Assembly (NCBI GenBank): GCA_964251385.1
Contig: CAXUJK010000005.1
Coordinates: forward strand, 62,001 to 126,000
Reading direction: 5' to 3'
From: CADCVW01 sp964251385
GTDB lineage: Bacteria > Pseudomonadota > Alphaproteobacteria > Sphingomonadales > Sphingomonadaceae
DNA length: 64,000 nucleotides
The position numbers were made by a program, and so were the translations under genes. A model generated the notes under the pieces. It made no database searches, was not told the DNA's origin, and saw only the letters and a list, made by a program, of their open reading frames with translations. This document shows, piece by piece, positions 34,557 through 42,776 of this stretch. The number at the start of each line of letters is the position of its first letter. Position 1 is the stretch's first letter.

Positions 34557-35978
34557 ATGCGCGCAAGCATCCTCATCGGCCTCGCGGCCGCGCTGGCGGT
34601 CGGAGGCTGCGAGCCGCGCGCGTCAGGTCCGTTGCGCGTCGCGCTGATCGGCCAGGCACCGCGGGTCGTCGATGCAACGCTGCGCCCGCTTGACGCGGAC
34701 GATGCGGTGCTGGTCGGCGCGGCGGCGGAAGGACTCGTCCGCCTCGATGGCGCGGGGCAGATCGTGCCGGGGATCGCCGAACGGTGGAGCGTGTCGGACG
34801 ATGGCCTGAGCTACATTTTTCGGCTTGGCGACCAAACTTGGCCGGACGGCGCGAAAGTGACCGCCAACTTCGTCGTCCGCCGCCTGCGCGCCGCGGCCGC
34901 GGCCAAGAGCCGCAACCCCTTGTCCTCCGTGCTAACAGGCATCGAGGAAATCGTCGCGAATACCGACGAAGTCCTGGAAATCCGCCTGCGCGCGCCCCGC
35001 CCCAATCTCCTCCACCATTTGGCCAGGCCCGAACTCGGCATCGTCCGCGACAATGCGGGCGCGGGTCCGTTCCGCATCGTGCGCGACGCGCACCCGCATC
35101 TGCGGCTCGAACGCCCCGTGCCCGACGGTGAGATCGAGCGGCAGGAGGTCGTGGTGATCGAACCGGCCAGAGCCGCTAAGGGCATCGCCTTGTTTCTCGA
35201 AGGTCTGGTCGATGTCGTTCTCGGCGGAACGCTTGGCGACCTTCCCGTGCTTCGCGCCGCCGATCCGGCCGCGACGGCGGTCCGCTTCGATCCCGCGTCC
35301 GGCTTGCTGGGACTTGCCGTCGTCGACTCGCGCGGGCCCCTCGGCCGCGTCGAGGCGCGCGTGGCACTGTCGATGACGGTCGATCGTGATGCGTTGGTCG
35401 CCGCGTTCGCGGTGCCCGGGCTGCTGCCGCGCGCGACGCTCGTGCCGACCGGCCTGTCCAACCTCGCGATCCCGGCTGTGCCCGGCTGGGCCCCCTTCCC
35501 CCTCAACGCGCGCCGCGCCGAGGCGCGCAGGCTGCTGGGAGGGACGATCCGCGTGCGCGTCGCGGTGCCCGATGGTCCCGGCTACCGCCTCCTCTTCGCG
35601 CATCTGCGTCGCGACTGGGCCGCGATCGGCGTCGATGCCGTGCGCGTCGCCATGCCGCGCAGCGCCGACCTGCGCCTGGTCGATGCGGTCGCACCGAGCC
35701 GAGGCGCGAGCTGGTACCTCGAACGTTTTTCGTGCGCGCGCGCCCCCGTCTGCGACACGGAGGCCGACGTCGCGCTGCAGGGTGCACGCGAGGCAGGCGA
35801 TGCGGCGACACGCGCAGCCCGTCACGCGGAGGCCGACCGGCGGCTGACGGACGCGGCGGTGTTCATCCCGCTGACCGCGCCCGTGCGCTGGTCTCTGGCG
35901 TCGCGCCGCGCGACGGGGTTCCGAACGAACGCGTTCGCTGTACACAGCCTCGTCGACCTCGTCGATGTACGGCGATGA
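34557..35978 (+). CDS. ABC peptide/nickel-type solute-binding lipoprotein
   Basis: 473 residues. Lipobox LAVGGC places the lipid on Cys18. SBP_bac_5 features include AAEGLVRLDGAGQIVPGIAE followed by WSVSDDGLSYIFRL and WPDGAKVTANFVV. It binds oligopeptides or similar ligands in the periplasm. An AAGGAGGTGC site sits right before the ATG, 12 bases after the tRNA 3' end, so it was probably once cotranscribed with the intact tRNA. No permease genes adjoin. Confidence 0.9.
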   Translation: MRASILIGLAAALAVGGCEPRASGPLRVALIGQAPRVVDATLRPLDADDAVLVGAAAEGLVRLDGAGQIVPGIAERWSVSDDGLSYIFRLGDQTWPDGAKVTANFVVRRLRAAAAAKSRNPLSSVLTGIEEIVANTDEVLEIRLRAPRPNLLHHLARPELGIVRDNAGAGPFRIVRDAHPHLRLERPVPDGEIERQEVVVIEPARAAKGIALFLEGLVDVVLGGTLGDLPVLRAADPAATAVRFDPASGLLGLAVVDSRGPLGRVEARVALSMTVDRDALVAAFAVPGLLPRATLVPTGLSNLAIPAVPGWAPFPLNARRAEARRLLGGTIRVRVAVPDGPGYRLLFAHLRRDWAAIGVDAVRVAMPRSADLRLVDAVAPSRGASWYLERFSCARAPVCDTEADVALQGAREAGDAATRAARHAEADRRLTDAAVFIPLTAPVRWSLASRRATGFRTNAFAVHSLVDLVDVRR

Positions 35979-36007
35979 GACGTTGGCGGCGTTGAGGAGA
36001 GTTTGTC

Positions 36008-36442
36008 GTGGGACTGGCACCGAAGCATGTCGAACGCCTAGACGCCGTGCGCGCGACGATGGCGCGCGATCCGGCCGCGGTCCGCCGCCGACTGGAGACG
36101 ATGGAGCAATTGCTCGAACGCGCGTTCGTAATCCCGGGGCTGAACCGTGAGGTCGGGCTCGACTCGATCGTCGGGCTGGTTCCCGTGGTCGGCGACATGA
36201 TGACCGCGGCCATGGGCGCGTGGCTCGTCTGGGAAGCGCGCAATCTCGGCATGTCCAAGTTTCAGCTGGCGCGCATGGCGGGCAATATTGGGATCGACAC
36301 AGCGGTCGGCGCAATCCCGTTCGCGGGCGACCTGTTCGACTTCATCTACCGTTCGAACAGCAAGAATCTGCGTATCGTCAAGAAGCACCTCGACAAGCAC
36401 CACCCCGCGGGCGTGGTGATCGACCAACCGGCTAGAGGCTGA
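36008..36442 (+). CDS. DUF4112 domain protein
   Basis: 144 residues from a GTG. The DUF4112 core contains PGLNREVGLDSIVGLVPVVG and AVGAIPFAGDLFDFIYRSN, with two amphipathic or membrane-inserting segments. Function unknown. The start is 29 bases after the solute-binding gene. It ends 11 bases inside the convergent nadC. Confidence 0.9.
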   Translation: MGLAPKHVERLDAVRATMARDPAAVRRRLETMEQLLERAFVIPGLNREVGLDSIVGLVPVVGDMMTAAMGAWLVWEARNLGMSKFQLARMAGNIGIDTAVGAIPFAGDLFDFIYRSNSKNLRIVKKHLDKHHPAGVVIDQPARG

Positions 36443-37262
36443 AGTCGAGCCCCACGTCCGCCGCCGGCGCCGACTGCGTGATGCGCCCGACGGAGACGAA
36501 CGTGACGCCCGTCTCCGCCTTGGCGCGGATCGTCTCCAGCGTCACGTTTCCGCTCGCCTCGGTCGGCACGCGGTCCGCGACGAGCGCCACCGCCTCTCGC
36601 AGCATCGCCACGTCCATGTTGTCGAGAAGCAGATGCGTCGCGCCCGCCGCGATCGCCGGCTCGATCTGGTCGACGCGATCGACCTCGACGATGATCCTCG
36701 CGATCCCCGCCGCCACGGCGCGCCGAACCGCTTCACCGACCGAGCCCGCGACCGCGACATGATTGTCCTTGATCATCGCCGCGTCCCACAACCCCATGCG
36801 GTGGTTGGTCGCCCCGCCTACGCGGGTCGCATATTTATCGAGCACGCGCAGACCCGGCAGCGTCTTGCGCGTGTCGAGCAACGTCGCGCCCGTCCCTGCG
36901 ATCGCGTCGACATAGGCTCGCGTCAGCGTGGCGATGCCGGACAGATGCTGCACGGTATTGAGCGCAGACCGCTCGGCGGTGAGGAGCGCGCGCGCCGAAC
37001 CCGACAGGCGCATCAGGGGCGTTCCCGCAGAGACCTGCGCACCCTCATCCACGAGCGTGTCACTTTCAACAGCTGGATCGAGCGAGCGGAAAAACGCCTC
37101 CGCCAGCGGCAGCCCCGCGACGACGATCTCGTCACGACTCTCCATAACCCCCGAGAAGCACGCGTCAGCGGGGATGACTGCCGCCGACGTGATATCCCCG
37201 GTGCCGACGTCCTCGGCGAGCGTTGCACGCACGAATGCGTCTACGTCGAAGCCGTCGAACAT
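36432..37262 (-). CDS. nadC: Nicotinate-nucleotide diphosphorylase (carboxylating)
   Basis: Converts quinolinate and PRPP to nicotinate mononucleotide in de novo NAD synthesis. 276 residues with LAEDVGTGDITSAAVIPADA at the N-terminus, RKTLPGLRVLDKYATRVGG near 140 and the C-terminal LDNMD and SVGRITQSAPA strands. Start at ATG 37262; the in-frame codon at 37280 is inside the repeat. The gap to nadA is filled completely by palindromic repeat copy 4. Confidence 0.95.
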   Translation of the reverse strand: MFDGFDVDAFVRATLAEDVGTGDITSAAVIPADACFSGVMESRDEIVVAGLPLAEAFFRSLDPAVESDTLVDEGAQVSAGTPLMRLSGSARALLTAERSALNTVQHLSGIATLTRAYVDAIAGTGATLLDTRKTLPGLRVLDKYATRVGGATNHRMGLWDAAMIKDNHVAVAGSVGEAVRRAVAAGIARIIVEVDRVDQIEPAIAAGATHLLLDNMDVAMLREAVALVADRVPTEASGNVTLETIRAKAETGVTFVSVGRITQSAPAADVGLDFSL

Positions 37263-37264
37263 CA

Positions 37265-37351
37265 CGTCATCCCAGCGCATGCTGGGATCTCAGCGAGTCT
37301 TCACGACCGCAGCTATAATTCCCTGAGATCCCGGCATGCGCTGGGATGACG
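37265..37351. repeat. Dispersed 88-bp palindromic repeat, copy 4
   Basis: Fills the whole space between the nadA stop and the nadC start. Arms CATCCCAGCGCATGCTGGGA and TCCCGGCATGCGCTGGGATG. In the nadA-nadC transcript it would form a hairpin just before the nadC start and may block or modulate its ribosome site. Confidence 0.9.
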
Positions 37352-38353
37352 CTAATCCCCATCGATCTTCGGCCGCCCGACATCGCCGCCACCCACGGTC
37401 CGCCCAGCCATGTCGAGCATCGCATCCAAGCTCTTCTTCGCGGCCAGCCGCAATCCTTCGTCCATCTCGATCCGCGGCTCCAGATCGCGAAGCGACACGT
37501 AGAGCTTCTCCATCGTGTTGAGCGCCATGTACGGGCACATGTTGCAGTTGCAGTTCCCGTCCGCCCCCGGCGCGCCGATGAAGGTTTTCGCAGGGGCCGC
37601 GAGCTGCATCTGGTGGATGATGTGCGGCTCGGTCGCGACGATGATCGTGTTGGCCGGCGACGCGATCGCCTCGCGCAGGATGTAGCTCGTCGCGCCGACA
37701 TGGCTCGCGTGATCGAGGATGTGCGGCGGGCATTCGGGGTGTGCCATGACCGGAGCGCCCGGGTGCACCGCCATCAGCTTGAGCAGCTCCGTCTCGGAGA
37801 ACGCTTCGTGGACGATGCACACGCCCGGCCACAACAGCATGTCGCGCCCGAACTTGCGGTTGAGGTAGCCACCCAGATGCTTGTCCGGACCGAAGATGAT
37901 CGGCTGGGACTTCGGAATCTGCTGCAGGATCGTTTCCGCCGCCGACGAGGTGACGATGATGTCGCTCATCGCCTTCACCTCCGCCGACGAATTTATGTAC
38001 GTCAGCGCGATGTGGTCCGGGTGCGCGTCGCGGAATGCGCGGAACTGGTCGGGCGGGCAACTGTCCTCGAGCGAGCATCCCGCGGCCATGTCGGGCAGGA
38101 CGACGATCTTCTGCGGCGACAGGATTTTAGCGACCTCCGCCATGAACCGTACGCCGCAGAACGCGATCACGTCCGCGTCCGTCGCCTCCGCCTTGCGCGA
38201 CAGATCGAGGCTGTCGCCGACGAAGTCCGCGATGTCCTGCAAAGCGGGGTCTTGATAGTAATGCGCGAGGATGACGGCGTTGCGCTCGACGCGCAGGCGC
38301 GCGATCTCGGCGCGGATGTCGACGCCCTGAAGGCTGCCGGTGGTCAGGTTCAT
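37352..38353 (-). CDS. nadA: Quinolinate synthase
   Basis: Condenses iminoaspartate with dihydroxyacetone phosphate to quinolinate, using a 4Fe-4S cluster. 333 residues; the three cluster ligands are in FCGVRFMAEV, HPECPPHI and NCNCNMCPYM. Substrate motifs AHYYQDPALQ and YINSSAEVKA are present. Same strand as nadC, upstream of it; nadB is not in this window, so aspartate oxidase or dehydrogenase must be elsewhere. Confidence 0.96.
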   Translation of the reverse strand: MNLTTGSLQGVDIRAEIARLRVERNAVILAHYYQDPALQDIADFVGDSLDLSRKAEATDADVIAFCGVRFMAEVAKILSPQKIVVLPDMAAGCSLEDSCPPDQFRAFRDAHPDHIALTYINSSAEVKAMSDIIVTSSAAETILQQIPKSQPIIFGPDKHLGGYLNRKFGRDMLLWPGVCIVHEAFSETELLKLMAVHPGAPVMAHPECPPHILDHASHVGATSYILREAIASPANTIIVATEPHIIHQMQLAAPAKTFIGAPGADGNCNCNMCPYMALNTMEKLYVSLRDLEPRIEMDEGLRLAAKKSLDAMLDMAGRTVGGGDVGRPKIDGD

Positions 38354-38404
38354 GCTTGTCTCCCAATCTTCAGATAGGCCGACTGCATGACATTGTGAAC
38401 AACG

Positions 38405-39121
38405 CTAGGAAGACGGTGTCGTCGCCGGCGTCGTCCGGCTGCGCGCGCGTTCGCGCAGCACCTCCTCGACCGGGCGCGACGGGTCGAGGAAAGACGGATC
38501 GGCCCCGCCCGGCTCGTCCGCGAACCGCACGGTCACCCGCGCCTTGTCGAAACCCGCGGCTTGCAGCGGAACCAGCAGGTTGCGCGTCATCGCCTCGCGC
38601 GCCGCGGCGCGCGCCAGCGCCTGCATGTGCGGCCCGCTCGCCTGACGCACCGCCTCGCGTTCCGCTCCCGCCGTCGCCGCGCGGGCCAACGCATCGCGCA
38701 TCGCGCCCGTCACGGGAACGCCGCTGCGGAAATACTGCGCGCGCGCTTCGTCGAGATTAGGCCGGGTGATCGTCAGCCCGGGCAGCGTCAGCGTCATCGC
38801 TCGGGCCTGGGCGTCCCAGCGGAAACGGTCGGGCGTCAGGGTGCTCTGATCGAGCCGGTATTCGACCGACGCGGGAATGATCGCCGTCTGCCGGCTCTCC
38901 AGCAACCCGAACGCGCGCGGCTCCACCCGCGTGTTCACCGTCACCACCTGCGCGCTGAACACGGTAAGCGCGTTCTCCTTGCGGAAGCCCGTGATCACCG
39001 TGCCGACGACGTCGACCGCCGGCGGCCTGCCGAACCGTTGCGACACGAACCACGTCGCCGCCGAAACGGCGATCAGCGACGCGACCACCAGCGAGGATTT
39101 GGCACGCCGCGCTGCCGTCAT
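38405..39121 (-). CDS. DUF4230 domain protein, membrane-anchored
   Basis: 238 residues with one N-terminal transmembrane segment (about 10-28), then a periplasmic DUF4230 domain (GTVITGFRKENALTVFSAQV ... VEYRLDQSTLTPDRFRWD). The C-terminus is a long helix and a disordered Arg/Thr/Pro tail. Function unknown. Its start overlaps the stop of the upstream MBL gene by four bases, so the two are translated together. Confidence 0.85.
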   Translation of the reverse strand: MTAARRAKSSLVVASLIAVSAATWFVSQRFGRPPAVDVVGTVITGFRKENALTVFSAQVVTVNTRVEPRAFGLLESRQTAIIPASVEYRLDQSTLTPDRFRWDAQARAMTLTLPGLTITRPNLDEARAQYFRSGVPVTGAMRDALARAATAGAEREAVRQASGPHMQALARAAAREAMTRNLLVPLQAAGFDKARVTVRFADEPGGADPSFLDPSRPVEEVLRERARSRTTPATTPSS

Positions 39122-39969
39122 GTGCGCACCCAGCCCTGTTCGCCCTCGGTCACGAGCGCGCGGGCCCGCAAGTCGATCAGGTGCGCGAGCACCGAAGCGC
39201 CGGCCGCGGGTGCCAGTGCCGGATCGAGCCCCGGATAGTTGCGCGCCACCAGCGCCGCGATGTCCGCCGGGCCGTCCTCCAGCGCGCGCAGGATCTGCGT
39301 CTCGCGCTGCCTGCGATGGACGATCAATCCGCGGACCAGCTTGCCGGGCGGGTCGATCGGGGGGCCGTGCGCGGGGTAGTAGACGCGGTCGTCGCGCGCG
39401 GCCAGCCGCTCCAGGCTAGCCATGTAGTCCGCCATGTTCCCGTCGGGCGGCAGGATGACGCTCGTCGACCAGCCCATGACGTGATCGCCGCTGAACAGCG
39501 CGGAGCTCTCGGCGTAGGCGAAGCACAGGTGGTTCGACATGTGGCCCGGCGTCGCCACCGCCTGCAATGTCCAGCCCGGACCCTCGACAATGTCGCCGTC
39601 GGCCATGACGCGGTCGGGCGCGTGGCCCGTGTCGAACGCCTCGCCGAACGCATCGCCGGCCGGGGGGGCCAGCGCTGCGCACCCAACCACCGGCGCGCCG
39701 GTCGCGGCGGCGAGCGCGCGCGCGGCCGGGCTGTGGTCGCGGTGCGAATGGGTGACGAGGATGGCGGCGATCCGCTCGCCGGCGGTGGCGGCGAGTACGG
39801 CCGCGACATGTTCGGGCAGGTCCGGACCCGGATCGACGATCGCGACTTCGCCCGTGCCCACGATGTGCGTCTGCGTTCCCGTGAACGTGAACGGAGACGG
39901 GTTGCGCGCCAGCACGCGGCGCACCCCCGGCCCCGCCTGTTCGACTTGCCCGTAAGGTGCCGCGTCCAT
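39118..39969 (-). CDS. MBL-fold metallohydrolase (LACTB2-like)
   Basis: 283 residues. Zinc motif THSHRDHSPAA, then PGHMSNHLCF and SGDHVMGW complete the beta-lactamase fold; the C-terminal 70 residues look like the winged-helix domain of LACTB2-type hydrolases, which act on RNA or small esters. Substrate unknown. First gene of a two-gene operon with DUF4230. Confidence 0.9.
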   Translation of the reverse strand: MDAAPYGQVEQAGPGVRRVLARNPSPFTFTGTQTHIVGTGEVAIVDPGPDLPEHVAAVLAATAGERIAAILVTHSHRDHSPAARALAAATGAPVVGCAALAPPAGDAFGEAFDTGHAPDRVMADGDIVEGPGWTLQAVATPGHMSNHLCFAYAESSALFSGDHVMGWSTSVILPPDGNMADYMASLERLAARDDRVYYPAHGPPIDPPGKLVRGLIVHRRQRETQILRALEDGPADIAALVARNYPGLDPALAPAAGASVLAHLIDLRARALVTEGEQGWVRT

Positions 39970-40009
39970 CCCGCTCCTTGGCCCGAGACGGACGCGGCGA
40001 TCAAGCGGC

Positions 40010-41188
40010 TTAGTTGCCGGCCTTCACCTGCGCGATCGCGCCGTCGAGCGCGGCCAGCGCCTTTACGCGCATGTCCGCGTCAAGGTCGCCGGACCCCGCC
40101 ATTTCGGCGCGCGCCTTTTGCAGGGAGCCGAGCCGGTCGACAGGCGCGCCGTCCTTGCTGCACATAAACACACGGGTGGTCCTGGTGCCGTCGGCGCCGG
40201 CGACCTGGTCGGAGACATTGAACACCGTCTGATTGCCCGGTCCGCACTTGCCTTCCGTCGCCTCGTCGATCGCGGCTTCTTCGCCGTCCTGGCCCGCGAC
40301 ACGCTGGATCGTGATCTTCTTCACCACCGGGTCGGCCGCGATCGCGCCGGTCGCTGTTATCGTCAGCCCGGCCAGCGCGACCGCGCCCACCGTCATCATC
40401 CCGCCGGTCGTTGCCCAGCGGCTCGTCTTGTGAGTCTTCACCATCTTCAGTCTCCTCAACAGGTTGCCGGAACGGCTCATGGGGCAGGTGAAAGGTGGAG
40501 CCGCGCCCCAGGCAGACTTCACCATCGCGGCGGCGTAGACCGCGCGCTGCTCCGCTCCGGCACGGCCGATCACGGCGGCGTCGCAGCTGAGTTCCTGATC
40601 GCTTCGAAAGGCGCGATGCGCGACCCAGGCGAGCGGATTGAACCAGTGCAGGCACAGCATCCCGAGCGCGGCGGCGTTTGCCCAGAGATCGCCGCGCGCA
40701 TGGTGCGTGCGCTCGTGCGCGATCGCGAGCGCGCGTTCGGCGGCGGAGAACCGATCGGCGAAATCGCGCGGCACGAGGATGCACGGGACAAGCAGGCCTA
40801 TGGCGGCCGGCCCCGCCACCGCGCCGCTCACGAACACGGCCTCGCCGAGCGGCGCGGCATAACGGAGCGCGCGGCGCAGGAAGACCTGGTATCCCACCAG
40901 ATGCCAGAGCGCCGCGCCGACCGCGCCCACGGCCCAGATCGCGAGCAGCCAAGGCGTCGTGTTGGAGACCGCGGGCGTGGCGACACGGACGATTTCGACT
41001 GCGCCAAGCACGGGAAGCGTCTGGGTGGAAGAATCCAGCGGCGGCAGGACGAGGCGCAGCGCGGGCACCAGCCACAACGCGTAAGCCGCGCCCGCTCCGA
41101 ACAGGCTTCGTACGAGCGGGCGCAAGGCCAACACCGCCGCCATCAGCAGCGACGTCGCGATCAGCGTTTCGACCAGCCAGGCGCTCAC
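40010..41188 (-). CDS. blaR1: BlaR1/MecR1-type M56 metalloprotease sensor
   Basis: 392 residues from GTG 41188, which overlaps the blaI stop. Four hydrophobic spans lie in the first 130 residues and in 275-300. The gluzincin motif IAHERTHHARGD is near 170 and the distal metal ligand region CDAAVIGRAG follows. The C-terminal periplasmic part has no penicillin-binding domain, unlike true BlaR1, so the signal sensed is probably not a beta-lactam. It would cleave or inactivate the BlaI-like repressor. Confidence 0.88.
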   Translation of the reverse strand: MSAWLVETLIATSLLMAAVLALRPLVRSLFGAGAAYALWLVPALRLVLPPLDSSTQTLPVLGAVEIVRVATPAVSNTTPWLLAIWAVGAVGAALWHLVGYQVFLRRALRYAAPLGEAVFVSGAVAGPAAIGLLVPCILVPRDFADRFSAAERALAIAHERTHHARGDLWANAAALGMLCLHWFNPLAWVAHRAFRSDQELSCDAAVIGRAGAEQRAVYAAAMVKSAWGAAPPFTCPMSRSGNLLRRLKMVKTHKTSRWATTGGMMTVGAVALAGLTITATGAIAADPVVKKITIQRVAGQDGEEAAIDEATEGKCGPGNQTVFNVSDQVAGADGTRTTRVFMCSKDGAPVDRLGSLQKARAEMAGSGDLDADMRVKALAALDGAIAQVKAGN

Positions 41189-41553
41189 GGCTTCAGCGCC
41201 TTCAACACCGCCTCGATCTCGGCGATGTCCTCGGGCGTCAGCGCCTCGCGCTCCGCCAGATGCGCGACGAGCGGGGACAGCTTGCCCCCGAACAAACGGT
41301 CGACGAGCTTGCGCGACTCCGACGCGACATAATCCTCGCGCGCGACCAGCGGCCGGTACAGGAAGCGCCGTCCGTCCGCTTCCGCGCCAGCCACACCCTT
41401 CGCAACGAGCCTCGACAGCAGCGTCTTGACCGTCTGCGCGCTCCACTTACGGGCAGGCGGGGCGCGCCCGAAAACGTCGGCGGCGGTCAGCGGCGACTCG
41501 TGCCACAGCACGTCCATCACCGTATACTCCGCCTCGCTGATCGGTTCGGACAT
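41185..41553 (-). CDS. blaI: BlaI/MecI/CopY-family repressor
   Basis: 122 residues, winged helix with EAEYTVMDVLWHESPLTAADV and QTVKTLLSRLVAKGVAG. Represses its own operon; release follows proteolysis by the partner sensor. The conserved operator is at 41568-41583, between the start codon and the likely promoter. Order blaI-blaR1 with overlapping stop/start is usual. Confidence 0.93.
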   Translation of the reverse strand: MSEPISEAEYTVMDVLWHESPLTAADVFGRAPPARKWSAQTVKTLLSRLVAKGVAGAEADGRRFLYRPLVAREDYVASESRKLVDRLFGGKLSPLVAHLAEREALTPEDIAEIEAVLKALKP

Positions 41554-41567
41554 CGCTGTCTCCTTAC

Positions 41568-41583
41568 GACTACATTTGTAGTC
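41568..41583. promoter_or_regulatory. BlaI operator
   Basis: Perfect inverted repeat GACTACA-TT-TGTAGTC, containing the TACA/TGTA half-sites bound by BlaI/MecI repressors. It lies 15 bases upstream of the blaI start, supporting autoregulation. Confidence 0.88.
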
Positions 41584-41744
41584 AAATAGCTTAACGGCGA
41601 GTGAACGTTGTTGTGTCGGCTAGGCTTACAGGATGCCTCAATGGGTGGCGGTCGTTAATCATCGAACTCGGCACATGTCGGACGATTTTTCGGTTTGGCA
41701 CGCGCCCTGCAACATCGTCTGTGTCCATTTGTGTTCCACAAACG

Positions 41745-41789
41745 AAAAGGGCGGCGGATGGGTGTCATGTCCCCTCCGCCGCCCTTTTT
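41745..41789. terminator. Bidirectional intrinsic terminator
   Basis: 10-bp stem GGGCGGCGGA/TCCGCCGCCC with a 16-base loop, flanked by AAAA on the left and TTTTT on the right. It ends the grxD-bolA-DUF1476 operon on the minus strand, and could end any plus-strand transcript too. Confidence 0.8.
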
Positions 41790-41810
41790 CTGGTACGGTG
41801 ATGCCGCAAG

Positions 41811-42137
41811 CTACGCCTTGGCGGCGTCGCTCCCGCTCAGCAGATCCTGCAGCTCGCCCGCCTCGTACATCTCGGTCATGATGTCCGACCCGCCGACGAA
41901 CTCGCCTTTGACGTAAAGCTGCGGCACCGTCGGCCAGTCCGAATACGCCTTGATCCCCTGCCGGATCTCCGGGTCCTGCAGCACGTCGACCGTTTCGTAC
42001 GCGACGCCGAGATGATCGAGGATCGACACCGCCCGGCTGGAAAACCCGCACTGCGGGAACAACGCGGTGCCCTTCATGAACAACACCACGTCGTGGGACG
42101 TGACGAGCGCGTCGATGCGCGGGTCGGCTTGGGGCAT
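41811..42137 (-). CDS. grxD: Monothiol glutaredoxin, Grx4 family
   Basis: 108 residues with the CGFS active site in FPQCGFSSRA (Cys30). Binds and delivers 2Fe-2S clusters with BolA proteins. Glutathione-site residues WPTVPQLYV and GGSDI are present. The bolA-like gene 20 bases upstream fits the well-known Grx-BolA partnership. Confidence 0.96.
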   Translation of the reverse strand: MPQADPRIDALVTSHDVVLFMKGTALFPQCGFSSRAVSILDHLGVAYETVDVLQDPEIRQGIKAYSDWPTVPQLYVKGEFVGGSDIMTEMYEAGELQDLLSGSDAAKA

Positions 42138-42157
42138 TTACGTGTTCCTCAAAAAAG

Positions 42158-42388
42158 CTAAACCGAAGATGTGTTCAGCTGCAGCGCATGCAAGGCCCCG
42201 CCCATGCGCCCGCCCAATGCGGTGTACACCGCCTGGTGCTGGCGCACGCGCGACAGGCCCGCGAACGAGGCCGACACGACACGTGCCGCATAATGATCGC
42301 CGTCCCCCGCCAAATCGGTGATTTCGACATGCGCATCCGGGATCCATGCCTTGATGAGCGCTTCGATCTCGGCCGCGGGCATGCCCAC
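42158..42388 (-). CDS. BolA family protein
   Basis: 76 residues with HYAARVVSASFAGLSRVRQHQAVY, the BolA signature including the conserved histidine used in Fe-S binding with monothiol glutaredoxin. Closest in length to IbaG-like forms. One base downstream of the DUF1476 gene and upstream of grxD. Confidence 0.94.
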   Translation of the reverse strand: MGMPAAEIEALIKAWIPDAHVEITDLAGDGDHYAARVVSASFAGLSRVRQHQAVYTALGGRMGGALHALQLNTSSV

Positions 42389-42389
42389 G

Positions 42390-42713
42390 CTACATGCTCT
42401 CCATCAGCTGCCGGCGCGCCTCGATCGTCTTTTCCTCGAGCATCGCGCGGATGCGGCGGTCGTCGATGTCGACGCCGGCGGAGGTGATGTCGCCCAGCAG
42501 CTTGCGCACGACGTCCTCGTCGCCCGCCTCCTCGAAGTCGGCGCGAACGACGTCCTTGGCATAGGCGTCGGTTTCCGCCGGCGTCAGGCTCATCAGCCCC
42601 GCCGCCCATTGCCCCAGCAACCGGTTGCGGCGCGCGGCGACCTTGAATTGCATCTCGTCGTCGCGCGCGAATTTGGCCTCGAACGCGGCCTGACGATCGT
42701 CGAACGTGCTCAT
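42390..42713 (-). CDS. DUF1476, F1-ATPase zeta inhibitor
   Basis: 107 residues, all helical: FDDRQAAFEAKFARDDEMQF at the N-terminus is the inhibitory segment of the alphaproteobacterial zeta subunit, which blocks ATP hydrolysis by F1. Upstream of bolA and grxD, an order seen in other alphaproteobacteria. Confidence 0.93.
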   Translation of the reverse strand: MSTFDDRQAAFEAKFARDDEMQFKVAARRNRLLGQWAAGLMSLTPAETDAYAKDVVRADFEEAGDEDVVRKLLGDITSAGVDIDDRRIRAMLEEKTIEARRQLMESM

Positions 42714-42776
42714 GAATGCATCCCGTCTAAATTCGTGGCTGCAGGATAGGCGGTGGGACGAGGCCGCGCAACGCGG

